64,000 nt of DNA from assembly GCA_035477595.1 (NCBI GenBank), contig DATIKM010000038.1, positions 15,237 to 79,236 on the forward strand, written 5' to 3'. Position 1 is the stretch's first letter, and each line of letters opens with the position of its first letter. This DNA comes from DATIKM01 sp035477595 (GTDB lineage: Bacteria > Armatimonadota > Chthonomonadetes > Chthonomonadales > CAJBBX01). Both the position numbers and the translations under genes were made by a program. Shown here in pieces: positions 36,730 to 47,324 of this stretch. Under the pieces are notes generated by a model that made no database searches, was not told where the DNA came from, and saw only the letters and a program-made list of their open reading frames with translations.

Positions 36730-38238
36730 ATGAGCGATTTGAACCTCAGCATGTTCCGCGCGTACGACATCCGCACGCCGTCAGCCGCACTGACGGACGA
36801 GTTGGCTGTGCGCCTCGCGCGCGCCGAAGCCGCCTACTTCCTCGATACGCTCGGCGCGCGGGGAGTGCTGGTCGCCCACGACGCCCGCTCGACGGGCCCC
36901 CGCTACCTGCATCTGGGCGTGCGCGCGTACACCGAGGCAGGCCTCGATGTCGTGGTCGTGCCCGGCGTCTGCTCCACGTCCATGTTCTACTTTGCCGCAA
37001 TGGAGCACCCGGACTACGCGGCGGTCATGTTCGGCGCGTCGCACAACCCGGCCGGCGACACGGGCCAGAAGGTTCTTGGACCCGGCGTGCGGCCCATCGC
37101 CGCGCGAATCGGCCCGGAAGGGGGGCTGGACCGCATCTGCGACCTCTACGAGCGCGGCGTCGCGCCGCCGCAGGCGGCGCGGGCCGGACGCGTGGACGCC
37201 TACGAGCCCCTGCCGGAGTATATCGACTACAGCATGCGCCTGGCGGGCGTGGAGCCCGGAGGACTCGCGGGCATGCGCGTGCTCCACGACTACCTGCACG
37301 GCGCCGCCGGGCGCGAGATGATGCTCGCCTTCGACGCCGCGGGCGCGGACCTGACCCCGCTCCATTTCACCGCCGATGGGCGCTTCCCGCTCGGAGACCC
37401 AAACCCCGTCAAACAGGCAGTCATCGCGGAGGGTCTGGCGGAGCTGCGGCACGGCGAGTGCGTGCTCGGCGCGTTCTTCGACGGCGACGGCGACCGGCTC
37501 GATATCTACCGGGGCGACGGCGTCTACCTGTCGTCCAGCTTCGTCTACGCCGCGGTCCTGCCGCACATCCGGCGCCGCATAGCCGGTCCGGGGCTGGGCG
37601 TGTTCGCCGACCTGAAGTGCAACCCGCTCGCCATCATGGAGATGGCGCGAAGCGGCGTGTCGGTGCGCGTGATCCGAAATGGGCACTCACAGATAAAGAA
37701 CGCGATGTTTGAGGACGCGGCGATGTTTGGCGCCGTAGAAGAGTCGGCCCACTTCTATGAGGCCTTCGAGCGCGACGGCGGGCGCTATGCCACGGAGAAC
37801 ACGCTCTACGTCGCCCTGCTGGTTGCCCGCGCGTGGCGAGAGGACCCCGCGCGGTTCGACGCGCTGGTCGATCTGGAGCAGTCGGCCGCGCGCGAGCGAG
37901 AGTGGGGCTTCCGGTTTCCCTCGGACGCGGCGCGGTCGGAAGCGCTCGACGCGGTGCGCGACTACTTCGTGGGTCTCGGCGCCTCCGCGCGCGACCGGAT
38001 GGAGAACGGCGACGATCTCGACGCCACGATGATGCGCCGCGGCCTGCCGTTCGCCATCGACACCGACACGGTGCTGGCGCCCGACTGGCTGCAGGTGTGT
38101 CAGCGCGTCTCGCAGAGCGAGAACGGCCTCGCCAGGTGGGAGGTGGTTGCCGCCGCGCCAGCGATTGCTGCCGACGCCAAGCGGGCGATCGGCGAGATCG
38201 TGCGGCGTTGCGGTGCGGGGGAGGAGTACCAGGGCTGA
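36730..38238 (+). CDS. phosphomannomutase/phosphoglucomutase
   Basis: A 502-residue alpha-D-phosphohexomutase that moves phosphate between C1 and C6 of hexoses. The phosphoserine is in FGASHNPAGDTGQK, Mg2+ is bound by FFDGDGDRLDIY, and the sugar-binding loop VEESAHFYEAF replaces the usual GEESGH. RNGHSQIKNAM contributes to phosphate contact. GAGGAG precedes the ATG. It is divergent from the GH106-like hydrolase, so both may serve use of the same oligosaccharide or supply of activated sugar for polymers. Confidence 0.9.
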   Translation: MSDLNLSMFRAYDIRTPSAALTDELAVRLARAEAAYFLDTLGARGVLVAHDARSTGPRYLHLGVRAYTEAGLDVVVVPGVCSTSMFYFAAMEHPDYAAVMFGASHNPAGDTGQKVLGPGVRPIAARIGPEGGLDRICDLYERGVAPPQAARAGRVDAYEPLPEYIDYSMRLAGVEPGGLAGMRVLHDYLHGAAGREMMLAFDAAGADLTPLHFTADGRFPLGDPNPVKQAVIAEGLAELRHGECVLGAFFDGDGDRLDIYRGDGVYLSSSFVYAAVLPHIRRRIAGPGLGVFADLKCNPLAIMEMARSGVSVRVIRNGHSQIKNAMFEDAAMFGAVEESAHFYEAFERDGGRYATENTLYVALLVARAWREDPARFDALVDLEQSAAREREWGFRFPSDAARSEALDAVRDYFVGLGASARDRMENGDDLDATMMRRGLPFAIDTDTVLAPDWLQVCQRVSQSENGLARWEVVAAAPAIAADAKRAIGEIVRRCGAGEEYQG

Positions 38239-38353
38239 CGGCCCGGGCGCCGAGGCAACGGGAGAGCCGTCGCCCTCAGGTGCAGTGTGCTCTCACCGCG
38301 AGACACGCTCGGAGGGCGGCGCGCATCGGCTGGCGGAGAAAGGCGGCGACACG

Positions 38354-38938
38354 ATGCGAGTGGCGGTGGTGATCGGCGCCTCGCTGGCGGCGGTTGCGGG
38401 GCTGGCTGCGCTCCTGGTTCCGCGTGCTCCGGACGTGCACGACTACACCGTCGGCGACTTCTCGCGCTGGCGACCCCGGGCCGAGGACATCGCCGCGGAC
38501 CTGCGCGGCCAGCCGGGCCTCTCGGAGGCCCAGCGCATGGAGCGCTTCGCGGTGCTCTTCACGCGGCGGTTCCGCGACAAGCACCTGGCGGTGAAGGTGG
38601 AGGTGACGCGCCCAGACCGGCTGAACGTGCTCTGCGCGGCATCCATACCAAGGTGGGATTCGGCGCGCATCGCCGGGGCGGCCACCGCCGAGGCGGGGCG
38701 CCTATTCGGTCGCCAGTTTGGCGCCGACATCTTCGAGAGCTACGTTACGCAACCACGGGTGAAGGTGGCCGAACTGACTCCCGGCACGCCACGCGCACGC
38801 ATCGAGTTCAGCCCGGCGTTCGAGACGCTCAGGGCTCGCGAGCGCCGCGACCGTCGGCCGGCGAGCACCGTTAGCCCGTCGCCGACGCGCTCACCTCGCG
38901 ACTCGGCGCCGTCGCGGCCTCCGCTCACTCCCCCGTGA
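38354..38938 (+). CDS. membrane-anchored hypothetical protein
   Basis: A 194-residue protein with one N-terminal hydrophobic helix (AVVIGASLAAVAGLAALLV), a globular part (residues about 30-155, with FAVLFTRRFRDKHLAVKVEVTRPDRL split over strand and helix) and a disordered Ser/Pro/Arg-rich tail. I do not recognise the family. It is 115 bases after the phosphohexomutase gene, and its end overlaps the convergent gene at 38925-39125 by 14 bases. Confidence 0.6.
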   Translation: MRVAVVIGASLAAVAGLAALLVPRAPDVHDYTVGDFSRWRPRAEDIAADLRGQPGLSEAQRMERFAVLFTRRFRDKHLAVKVEVTRPDRLNVLCAASIPRWDSARIAGAATAEAGRLFGRQFGADIFESYVTQPRVKVAELTPGTPRARIEFSPAFETLRARERRDRRPASTVSPSPTRSPRDSAPSRPPLTPP

Positions 38939-39125
38939 GCCGGATCGACGGCTCCCCGTCCCAGCCGATCAGACACATGCTGGCGGCCGCCGTGTGGTGC
39001 TTCCCGTAGGCCATGAAGTGCACGATCTGGCCGTAGACGCGGATCTGCGCCTTCTCGTAGTAGGTGCCCCGATCGCGGCCGGGCTCGGTGACGCTGATCG
39101 TGCCCGTGCCCTCGATAACGACCAT
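38925..39125 (-). CDS. small hypothetical protein
   Basis: A 66-residue protein starting at an ATG with GAGGAGGGG nine bases upstream. The sequence (MVVIEGTGTISVTEPGRD, then YYEKAQIRVYGQIVHFMAYGK and a C-terminal strand) is beta-rich and soluble, without Cys or a signal. The strong ribosome binding site and compositional difference from its antisense frame make it likely real. Function unknown. Confidence 0.6.
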   Translation of the reverse strand: MVVIEGTGTISVTEPGRDRGTYYEKAQIRVYGQIVHFMAYGKHHTAAASMCLIGWDGEPSIRLTGE

Positions 39126-39228
39126 AGCGCTTGCCCCTCCTCGTTCCGCGCCCGGCGCACGCCGGCGCAACGCCGGCATTATATCAGCGCCAGGACCCCG
39201 CTGCAAGCGAGCCGACGCCCGTACGACG

Positions 39229-39261
39229 GGAGGGGCCCGGCATTGGCGCCGGGCCCCCTCC
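39229..39261 (-). terminator. hairpin after groEL
   Basis: A strong stem (GGAGG-GGCCCGGC with GCCGGGCC-CCCTCC, one bulge) begins about 28 bases downstream of the groEL stop. No T-tract. Confidence 0.6.
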
Positions 39262-39289
39262 GTTCCACCTGCTGCAGCAGGCGTGGGGA

Positions 39290-40921
<1,632 letters not shown>

Positions 40922-40947
40922 CCTGTCCGCTCCTCGCCGCGCATCTC

Positions 40948-41022
40948 CGGACGCCCCAAAGCGTCCGCGCTACGCGCGGCCTGTGTCGTTCGATTGCGGC
41001 CGCGGGCGCCCGGTCGGGCGCC
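40948..41022. other. two hairpins in the groES-groEL intercistronic region
   Basis: One stem is CGGACGC/GCGTCCG with a CCCAAA loop (40948-40967). The other is GGCGCCC/GGGCGCC with a 4-base loop (41005-41022). They could mark mRNA processing or stability elements between the two chaperonin cistrons. Confidence 0.45.
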
Positions 41023-41032
41023 GACATCGGCG

Positions 41033-41329
41033 CTACTCCTTCACGGCGTAGATCTGGTCCTCATCGAGCACGACGTAGTCCTTGCCATCGAGCGTGACCT
41101 CGGTGCCGCCGTACTTCGAGTAGATGACGGTCTGGCCGACGCTCACGGCGACCGGGATCCGCTTGCCATCCTCGAGGACGCGGCCGGGGCCGACTGCCAG
41201 GACCTTCCCCTCGCTGGGCTTCTTCTTAGCAGTGTCCGGCAGCAGGATGCCGCCAGCGGTCTTCTCTTCTTCCTCGGCCGGCTCCACGACTACCTTGGCC
41301 GCCACGGGTCGCAAGGGCATCTCGCACAC
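41033..41329 (-). CDS. groS: 10 kDa co-chaperonin GroES
   Basis: A 98-residue GroES. The N-terminus MPLRPVAAKVVVEPAEEEEKTAGGILLPDT is readable in two parts as the usual strand and mobile loop, and the C-terminus KYGGTEVTLDGKDYVVLDEDQI follows the family. It caps the GroEL ring. It is the first gene of the operon and lies directly downstream of the CIRCE element and promoter. Confidence 0.97.
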   Translation of the reverse strand: MCEMPLRPVAAKVVVEPAEEEEKTAGGILLPDTAKKKPSEGKVLAVGPGRVLEDGKRIPVAVSVGQTVIYSKYGGTEVTLDGKDYVVLDEDQIYAVKE

Positions 41330-41366
41330 CTCCGGTTGTCGGTTCCCGCCCTATGGCGGAGATCGG

Positions 41367-41393
41367 TTGGCACTCTTCATTGCCGAGTGCTAA
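41367..41393 (-). promoter_or_regulatory. CIRCE operator (HrcA binding site)
   Basis: GAGTGCTAA and TTGGCACTC (plus-strand order TTGGCACTC-N9-GAGTGCTAA) form the 9-9-9 CIRCE arrangement. One arm has a single change from the consensus TTAGCACTC. It lies between the promoter and groES, so heat-shock control by HrcA is expected. hrcA is not in the window. Confidence 0.93.
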
Positions 41394-41396
41394 CCC

Positions 41397-41426
41397 AGCA
41401 TACTGCAACGCGCCGCCGTGAGTCAA
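41397..41426 (-). promoter_or_regulatory. sigma-70-type promoter of groES-groEL
   Basis: On the minus strand TTGACT (41426-41421) and TATGCT (41402-41397) are separated by 18 bases, immediately upstream of the CIRCE element. Transcription would start inside CIRCE. Confidence 0.75.
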
Positions 41427-41530
41427 GACGTGTGTGGCTCCATCGCCGCGGCCCAGTGGGAACACCGCGATGGACCGATCAAGGCGATCAATCGCTTCCC
41501 CGATGCGCACGCCGAGCGTCGTCACTCGAG

Positions 41531-41564
41531 CACGAAGGGGCGCGATCGCTCGCGCCCCTTCGTG
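41531..41564 (-). terminator. hairpin after ppdK
   Basis: A perfect 14-base stem (CACGAAGGGGCGCG with CGCGCCCCTTCGTG) and 6-base loop start 25 bases downstream of the ppdK stop. Confidence 0.65.
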
Positions 41565-41589
41565 ACCAGCCTGTGCCGGGCGGGTGGGC

Positions 41590-44262
41590 CTACTTGTCGC
41601 GCTCCACCGTCGTCGTCGCCGCGGCCTGCGCCGCCGCCAGCCGCGCGATCGGCACGCGGAACGGCGAGCACGACACGTAGTGGAGGCCGATGTTGTGGCA
41701 GAAGGTGATCGACGACGGGTCGCCACCGTGCTCCCCACAGATGCCGAGCTTGATGTCGGGTCTGACGGACCTTGCCAGGTCGACAGACATCTTCATCAGC
41801 TTGCCGACGCCCACCTGGTCGAGCTGCTCGAACGGGTTGGACTCAAGGATCTTCTGGTCCACGTAGCGCTGCAGGAACTTGCTTTCGGCGTCGTCGCGGC
41901 TGAAGCCGAAGGTCGTCTGCGTGAGATCGTTGGTCCCGAAGCTGAAGAACTGGGTGTACTTGGCGATCTCGTCCGCGGTCAGAGCGGCCCGCGGGATCTC
42001 GATCATGGTCCCGAACATGTAGTCCACCGTCACGCCCTGCTCCGCCATCACCTGCTTCGCCACGCCCTCGAGCTTCTCCTGAATGAGGCTCAGCTCGTTC
42101 ACGTGACTCACGAGCGGGATCATGACCTCCGGGTGAACCGGGATGCCCTTCTTCTGCAGCGCGCACGCGGCCTGGAAGATCGCGCGGACCTGCATCTCCA
42201 CGATCTGTGGGAACACGATCGAGAGGCGGCAGCCACGCATGCCCAGCATCGGGTTCACTTCGCGCATTGCACCGATGGCGGCCAGCAGGGACTCCTGCTT
42301 CTCGAGCAGCTCGTAGGACGGCGAACCGGGCGCCACGCCGCGCGCCTTCAGGTCGACGACGCGGGCCAGAACCTCTTCGTACCTGGGCAGGAACTCGTGC
42401 AGCGGCGGGTCGATGAGGCGGATCGTGACCGGCCTGCCCTGCATGGCCTCGAAGATGCCCTCGAAGTCCGTCTGCTGCACCGGCAGCAGCTTGTCGAGGG
42501 CTGACTGGCGGTCCGCGTCCGTGCTGGCGAGGATCATGTCCTGCACGATCGGCAGCCGGTCGCGCTCGAAGAACATGTGCTCGGTCCGGCAGAGCCCGAT
42601 GCCCTCTGCGCCGTACTCGAACGCCTTTGCCGCATCGTTGGGGTTGTCCGCGTTGGCGCGGACGCCCAGCGTGCGAATGCCGTCCGCCCAGCCGAGGAGC
42701 GTCTCGAACTCGGGGGTGATCTCGGGTTCGATGAGCTGCGCCTGGCCGAGGATGACGCGCCCCGTGGAGCCGTCGATCGAGATCCAGTCGCCCTCGCTCA
42801 CCGTTACGTCGCCGGCGGTGAACGTGCGAGCGTGCTCGTTGATGACGATGGCCTCGCAGCCCGCCACACAGGGCAGCCCGAAGCCGCGCGCCACGACCGC
42901 TGCGTGGGAGGTCATGCCGCCGCGCGCCGTCAGGATCCCCTTACTCACGACCATGCCGCGGATGTCGTCCGGGTTCGTCTCGGGGCGCACGAGGATCATG
43001 GGCGTCTCAGCGCCGATGCGGGCTGCGTCGTGCGAATCGAAGACGGCCTTGCCCACGGCTGCGCCGGGCGAGGCGGCCAGGCCCTTGGCAATCGCCTGCA
43101 CCTTGGCCTTCGGGTCGACCATCGGGTGCAGGAGCTGGTCGAGGTCCTCTGGCCTCACGCGCTGGACGGCCTCTTCCTTGGTGATGAGGCCCTCGTTCAC
43201 CATCTCGACTGCGATGCGGACCGCGGCGCCTGCCGTCCGCTTGCCGACGCGGCACTGCAGGATGAAGAGCTTGTTGTTCTCGATGGTGAACTCGAGGTCC
43301 ATCGAGTCGCGGTAGTGGTTCTCAAGGAGCGTGGCGACCTTGTCGAACTCGGCGTAGATCTCGGGCTTCTGCTTCTTGAGCTCCGAGATCGGCACGGGGG
43401 TGCGCAGGCCGGCGACGACGTCTTCGCCCTGCGCATTCATCAGGTACTCGCCGTACATCACCTTCTCGCCCGTCGCCATGTCGCGGGTGAAGGCGACGCC
43501 GGTGCCAGAGTCTTCGCCCATGTTGCCGAAGACCATGCACTGGACGTTGACGGCGGTGCCGAGATCGTGGGAGATCTTCTCGCGCTCCCGGTAAATCCTG
43601 GCGCGGTCGTTGTTCCACGAGCGGAAAACGGCCTCGATGGCGAGGGTGAGCTGCTCGATCGGCTCGTCCGGGAACGGCCTGCCCGTCTCCTTCTCCGAGA
43701 GCGCGAGGAACTCGTCGCAGATCACCTTGAGGACCGGGGCGGGAACGTCGGTGTCGAGCTTGACGCCCAGCTCCTCCTTGTGAGCGTCGAACACGTCCTC
43801 GAACTTGCGCCGCGGCACGTCCAGCACGATGTCGCTGAACATCATGATCAACCGACGGTGCGCGTCGTAGACGAAGCGCTCATTGCCGGTCTGCCTGATG
43901 AGGCCATCGCGCGACTTCGAGGTGAGACCGAGGTTCAGCACGGTGTCCATCATGCCGGGCATGGAGAACTTCGCGCCGGACCGAACCGAGACCAGCAGCG
44001 GGTTGGCCGGGTCGCCGAGCGTCTTGCCCATCTCCGCCTCGACCGCGGCCAGGGCGCCCTTCACTTCGTCCATCAGACCGTCGGGCATGCGGCCGCCGGC
44101 GGCGGAGTACTCGTTGCAGGCTGCCGTCGTGATGGTGAAGCCCGGCGGCACCACGAGGCCGATGTTCGTCATCTCGGCGAGGTTGGCCCCCTTGCCGCCC
44201 AGCAGGTCTTTCATCGCCGCGTTGCCCTCCCTGAAGAGGTAAACGCGCTTGGGACTGCCCAT
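41590..44262 (-). CDS. ppdK: pyruvate, phosphate dikinase
   Basis: An 890-residue PPDK, interconverting pyruvate + ATP + phosphate and PEP + AMP + PPi. The ATG at 44262 has AGGAGGA upstream. The N-terminal grasp domain begins YLFREGNAAMKDLLGGKGANL. The phospho-His is in LTARGGMTSHAAVVARGFG. The PEP-binding barrel has GLCRTEHMFF and FSFGTNDLTQTTFGFSRDD, and the C-terminal Cys motif is ICGEHGGDP. Length is normal. It may set PEP levels for gluconeogenesis or pyrophosphate-dependent glycolysis. Confidence 0.97.
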   Translation of the reverse strand: MGSPKRVYLFREGNAAMKDLLGGKGANLAEMTNIGLVVPPGFTITTAACNEYSAAGGRMPDGLMDEVKGALAAVEAEMGKTLGDPANPLLVSVRSGAKFSMPGMMDTVLNLGLTSKSRDGLIRQTGNERFVYDAHRRLIMMFSDIVLDVPRRKFEDVFDAHKEELGVKLDTDVPAPVLKVICDEFLALSEKETGRPFPDEPIEQLTLAIEAVFRSWNNDRARIYREREKISHDLGTAVNVQCMVFGNMGEDSGTGVAFTRDMATGEKVMYGEYLMNAQGEDVVAGLRTPVPISELKKQKPEIYAEFDKVATLLENHYRDSMDLEFTIENNKLFILQCRVGKRTAGAAVRIAVEMVNEGLITKEEAVQRVRPEDLDQLLHPMVDPKAKVQAIAKGLAASPGAAVGKAVFDSHDAARIGAETPMILVRPETNPDDIRGMVVSKGILTARGGMTSHAAVVARGFGLPCVAGCEAIVINEHARTFTAGDVTVSEGDWISIDGSTGRVILGQAQLIEPEITPEFETLLGWADGIRTLGVRANADNPNDAAKAFEYGAEGIGLCRTEHMFFERDRLPIVQDMILASTDADRQSALDKLLPVQQTDFEGIFEAMQGRPVTIRLIDPPLHEFLPRYEEVLARVVDLKARGVAPGSPSYELLEKQESLLAAIGAMREVNPMLGMRGCRLSIVFPQIVEMQVRAIFQAACALQKKGIPVHPEVMIPLVSHVNELSLIQEKLEGVAKQVMAEQGVTVDYMFGTMIEIPRAALTADEIAKYTQFFSFGTNDLTQTTFGFSRDDAESKFLQRYVDQKILESNPFEQLDQVGVGKLMKMSVDLARSVRPDIKLGICGEHGGDPSSITFCHNIGLHYVSCSPFRVPIARLAAAQAAATTTVERDK

Positions 44263-44583
44263 TCCTGGCTCCTCCTGAGTTGTGTGACGTCCGATGGTGG
44301 ACGGGTCAATATGGCGTCTCATTGTACCCGCTGGCCGCCCGCTTCCCGCCGGTCGGAGGAGAGGCAGGCGGTGCCGCACACTGGGCAGGGACGCAGCCCT
44401 GGTTGGGTTGGGTGCTCCCGCTCGAAAGGGAGGCAGGGCCTTGCAGGCAGGTCGGACGAGCTTCAGAGCGCGCAGCGACGGGCTCCGGAGCCGCACCGGG
44501 GGATGGTGTGGCTCAGGAGCCCGTGGTGGGCGGCCGGGCGCACCGTGCCGCGGCCGTGAGAGATGTCGTCGAGTGGTGTTCGG
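44263..44583. other. 321-base gap upstream of ppdK
   Basis: A TACAAT -10-like box lies on the minus strand at 44326-44321, about 60 bases before the ppdK start, with no clear -35. The rest shows no gene or RNA structure I can name. Confidence 0.4.
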
Positions 44584-44838
44584 TCATGCCGCCTGAGCGG
44601 CGGCGGCTGCCTCCAGAGAGTAGACGGGCTCCAGACCCCCATCCGACGACACCGCGCACACCCTGAGGATGCGGTCCAACCGCACGTCCTCTGTGTCGGT
44701 GACCATGTAGCCACCGTAAAGCGCGACGAACGTCACGCTGTGGACCCGCGACACCACCTGCTGCTCCATGCCCTTGCGGTCCAGCCAGGAGACGGAGCAC
44801 AGCCGCCCCACAAGCTTCTTGGCATCTGAGATGGACAA
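44584..44838 (-). CDS. small conserved-looking hypothetical protein
   Basis: An 84-residue protein. The TTG at 44838 is chosen because AAGGAGG lies nine bases upstream. The body alternates short strands (RLCSVSWLDRKG, QQVVSRVHSVTFVALYGGYMV) in a pattern like a small SH3- or Sm-like barrel, with an Ala-rich tail. No family is recognised. It is divergent from the operon beginning at 45047. Confidence 0.6.
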   Translation of the reverse strand: MSISDAKKLVGRLCSVSWLDRKGMEQQVVSRVHSVTFVALYGGYMVTDTEDVRLDRILRVCAVSSDGGLEPVYSLEAAAAAQAA

Positions 44839-44861
44839 CGTAGCCGGCCTCCTTCTATACT
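44832..44861 (+). promoter_or_regulatory. possible promoter of the ABC operon
   Basis: TGGACA and TATACT are separated by 18 bases. The predicted transcript has a leader of about 180 bases before the TTG at 45047. The boxes overlap the start of the divergent gene. Confidence 0.4.
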
Positions 44862-45046
44862 CCAAGCCAAGCCAGCAACTCCGCGAGCGCAGGCGTCGAC
44901 GGGCACGCCACGGTCCTCGCCATGCCCCGGGGCGACTCCGTTCCCTGGCAGGGCGTGCTCCCTGTAGGTCTGCTCGGGGAGCTCCCCTCGCCGTGCGTCT
45001 GGCTGGTAGGCCATGTGGTCTTTCCATCCCGTCGGGAGGCGGGCGC

Positions 45047-46195
45047 TTGGTACGATTGCGGGGAACGTCCTGTGCACCCGGCGTGGCGCTCGCCACAGCC
45101 TGCGTGCTGCGTCCGCCGGACCTGCGGGCTGTGTTGCCGCGCGGGCTCGCGGAGGCGCTGGAGCGGGCCAGGCGCGGCGTCGCAGGGGAGCCGATCGAGG
45201 TGCTGCTCGTTGCCCCGCGCTGGTCCGACGTGACGGGCCTCCGCATCGCCGGGGCGCGTGTAGCGGCCATGGCGGTCGAAGAGCCGCTACCGCCCGCGGT
45301 CGCGCTCGACGTTCCGGCGCTTGGCGGCGTGGAGCGGCTGCTGGATTCGGTGCGTCAGGACGACCTTGTGCTGTTGGACGCCGGCCGTGGCATCCTCATC
45401 GGCGACCCGGATGGCGCCACGCTGGCTGCATACCAGGCAGCGCTCTCGGGTAGCGAGCCCCGACGGCGGTTCCACCTGGAGCGGCAGCACCTCGTCGCAC
45501 GGACGCTGGACGGCCGCGAGGTGCGTGTGCAGGCGCTGGGCCGCGAGATGGGAGACCTGGCGGAGGCCGTCGAAGCGGGCGCTGACTCGTTGGTGCTCGT
45601 GGCGGGCCACGAGCTGCTGTCAGCCGATGTGGAGGATGACGCGCAGGCGCAGACCCTCCTGTGGGTGGCGCGCGAGGCGGCCGGCAAGCCGCTCGTCGTG
45701 CTTGGCGACCTCTCCAGCGTCGCGACGAGCGCGCTGTTCGCCGCGGCCGGCGTCGCCGAGCTCACGCTCGCCCTCCCGCTCGCTGCGGGCGACGAGGGCT
45801 TCGCGGACGCCATGGCCTATCTCCGCGAGGCTGCCGCCGAGGTTGGCTTCGCGGGCGATGTGCCACTCGCGGGGTGGTGCGCCTTTGGCGACCCGTACGC
45901 TCGGGCTCTTGAGGCCACGCCGCTCATGCGCATCGTAGTCGTCGAGGCAGACCGGGACGGCATGCGGTCCCGGTCGGGGTCGCACTGGCTGGACGCCCTT
46001 GCGTGGGAAGCGCGGCGGCTGGGCGTGCCCGTGGAGATCGAGATCCCCGAGGGCGCCACGGACCTGATCGGCCATGTCCTCGCGCTCGGCGCCTCCGGCC
46101 TGGTGGTGACCCCCGATCGGGTGGCCTCGGTCAAGGCGGCGATCGGGCAGATCGATGTGGAAGAGCGTCGTTTCGTGCTGGAGGACGGCGCCTGA
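45047..46195 (+). CDS. PEP-utilising-enzyme (PtsI-like) homologue lacking catalytic residues
   Basis: A 382-residue protein. The TTG at 45047 has GGGAGG seven bases upstream and gives an N-terminus (RLRGTSCAPGVALATACVL) that matches the start of PtsI-type enzymes. The swivelling His domain is reduced: where relatives have GGxTSHxAI, this protein has EEPLPPAVALDVPALGG, with no His. The linker after it is preserved (GRGILIGDPDGATLAAYQ), then a barrel-like half (EAGADSLVLVAGHELL in place of the LRTE motif). Loss of both His and Arg suggests no phosphotransfer. It is followed 24 bases later by an ABC ATPase, so it may be a sensor or structural protein for that operon. Confidence 0.6.
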   Translation: MVRLRGTSCAPGVALATACVLRPPDLRAVLPRGLAEALERARRGVAGEPIEVLLVAPRWSDVTGLRIAGARVAAMAVEEPLPPAVALDVPALGGVERLLDSVRQDDLVLLDAGRGILIGDPDGATLAAYQAALSGSEPRRRFHLERQHLVARTLDGREVRVQALGREMGDLAEAVEAGADSLVLVAGHELLSADVEDDAQAQTLLWVAREAAGKPLVVLGDLSSVATSALFAAAGVAELTLALPLAAGDEGFADAMAYLREAAAEVGFAGDVPLAGWCAFGDPYARALEATPLMRIVVVEADRDGMRSRSGSHWLDALAWEARRLGVPVEIEIPEGATDLIGHVLALGASGLVVTPDRVASVKAAIGQIDVEERRFVLEDGA

Positions 46196-46219
46196 GATGC
46201 GGCGGTGTAAGGAGAGAGC

Positions 46220-47167
46220 GTGAGCGATCCGGTCATCGAGACCGAGGGGCTCGTCAAGCGTTACAATGGGGTTACAGCGCTCGACGAGGTGGGCTTCAGC
46301 GTGGGCGCGGGCGAGGCGTTCGCGCTGGTCGGACCCAACGGCGCCGGCAAGACGACTCTCCTGCGGCTTCTCACGCACATCCTGACGCCGGACGCCGGAG
46401 TGCTTCGGCTCTTCGGGGAGGAGCGCCTCAGGAGAGTGCTCGGGCGCGTGGGCTACATGCCCGAGGAGCGCGGGCTCTACAAGACACTGACGCCGATGGA
46501 GTGCGTCACGTTCTTCGCGCGGCTCAAGGGTCTCGGCGCCGAGGCGGCGGCACGCGGCGCTCGCGCGGCCCTCGATGCGGTTGGCATGCTCGGCCACGCG
46601 CGCAGGCGCATGGAGGAGCTCTCCAAGGGGATGGCGCAGCGGGTGCAGTTCGCGGCCACGATGGCCCACGGGCCGGATCTCCTCATTCTGGACGAGCCGT
46701 TCAGCGGCCTCGATCCGGTGAGCGCGCGGGCCATGCAGGAGCAGATCCGGCGGCTTCGGGGCGAGGGGCGGACGGTGCTGCTCTCCACCCACAACATGGA
46801 GCACGCGGAGAAGCTGTGCGACCGGCTACTGATGGTGTACCGGGGCCGAGTCTGCCTCTACGGCTCGCTGCACGACATTCGTGCGCGCTTCTCGGACGAG
46901 GCGCTTCTCGTGGAGTGCGCAAGCCCGGTGCCGCCGACTGCCGCCGCGCGCATGGAGCTCGACGGCGAGTTCCGCGCGCGCCTGTACCCGTGCGAGGGAA
47001 TGCGGCGCCGCGACGTGCTGGAGGCACTGGTGGCGGCAGGGGCGGACGTGCTGCGCTTCGAGCCGGCAGTTCCCACGCTCGAGGACATCTTCGTGCGCGT
47101 CGCGGGCGCCGAGGCCGCGGAGGCCATCCGCGCCACTCGCGCCGCCAACGAAGCCACCGTGTTATGA
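46220..47167 (+). CDS. ABC transporter ATP-binding protein (NatA/CcmA-like)
   Basis: A 315-residue ABC ATPase. Walker A is GPNGAGKTTLLRLL, the signature is LSKGMAQRVQFAA, Walker B is LLILDEPFSGLDP, and the switch His is in LLSTHNMEHAEKL. About 85 extra C-terminal residues follow the core, as in drug or Na+ exporters of the NatA type. It pairs with the ABC-2 permease at 48.3 kb, with a membrane HEAT-like protein between them. Confidence 0.93.
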   Translation: MSDPVIETEGLVKRYNGVTALDEVGFSVGAGEAFALVGPNGAGKTTLLRLLTHILTPDAGVLRLFGEERLRRVLGRVGYMPEERGLYKTLTPMECVTFFARLKGLGAEAAARGARAALDAVGMLGHARRRMEELSKGMAQRVQFAATMAHGPDLLILDEPFSGLDPVSARAMQEQIRRLRGEGRTVLLSTHNMEHAEKLCDRLLMVYRGRVCLYGSLHDIRARFSDEALLVECASPVPPTAAARMELDGEFRARLYPCEGMRRRDVLEALVAAGADVLRFEPAVPTLEDIFVRVAGAEAAEAIRATRAANEATVL

Positions 47168-47173
47168 GCTTGG

Positions 47174-47324
47174 AATGGTCGACATGGTGCTAGACGCGGT
47201 ACGTCGCGGCGGCAGAGGATGGATCGCCGTTCTGCTCGGGGCGCCGCTTGCCCCGGCCGCGGCGCACACCGGGGCAGAGCCGGTCCTCGCGCTGCGCCGC
47301 GGCGGCACGGCGCGACGCCGATGA
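47174..47324 (+). CDS. possible small protein between the ABC genes
   Basis: A 49-codon frame starts seven bases after the ATPase stop, and its stop overlaps the next ATG (ATGA). It encodes a hydrophobic segment (GWIAVLLGAPLAPAAA) and a basic tail (RRGGTARRR). The ribosome binding site is weak. It may only serve to couple translation of the following gene, which itself has no clear site. Confidence 0.3.
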
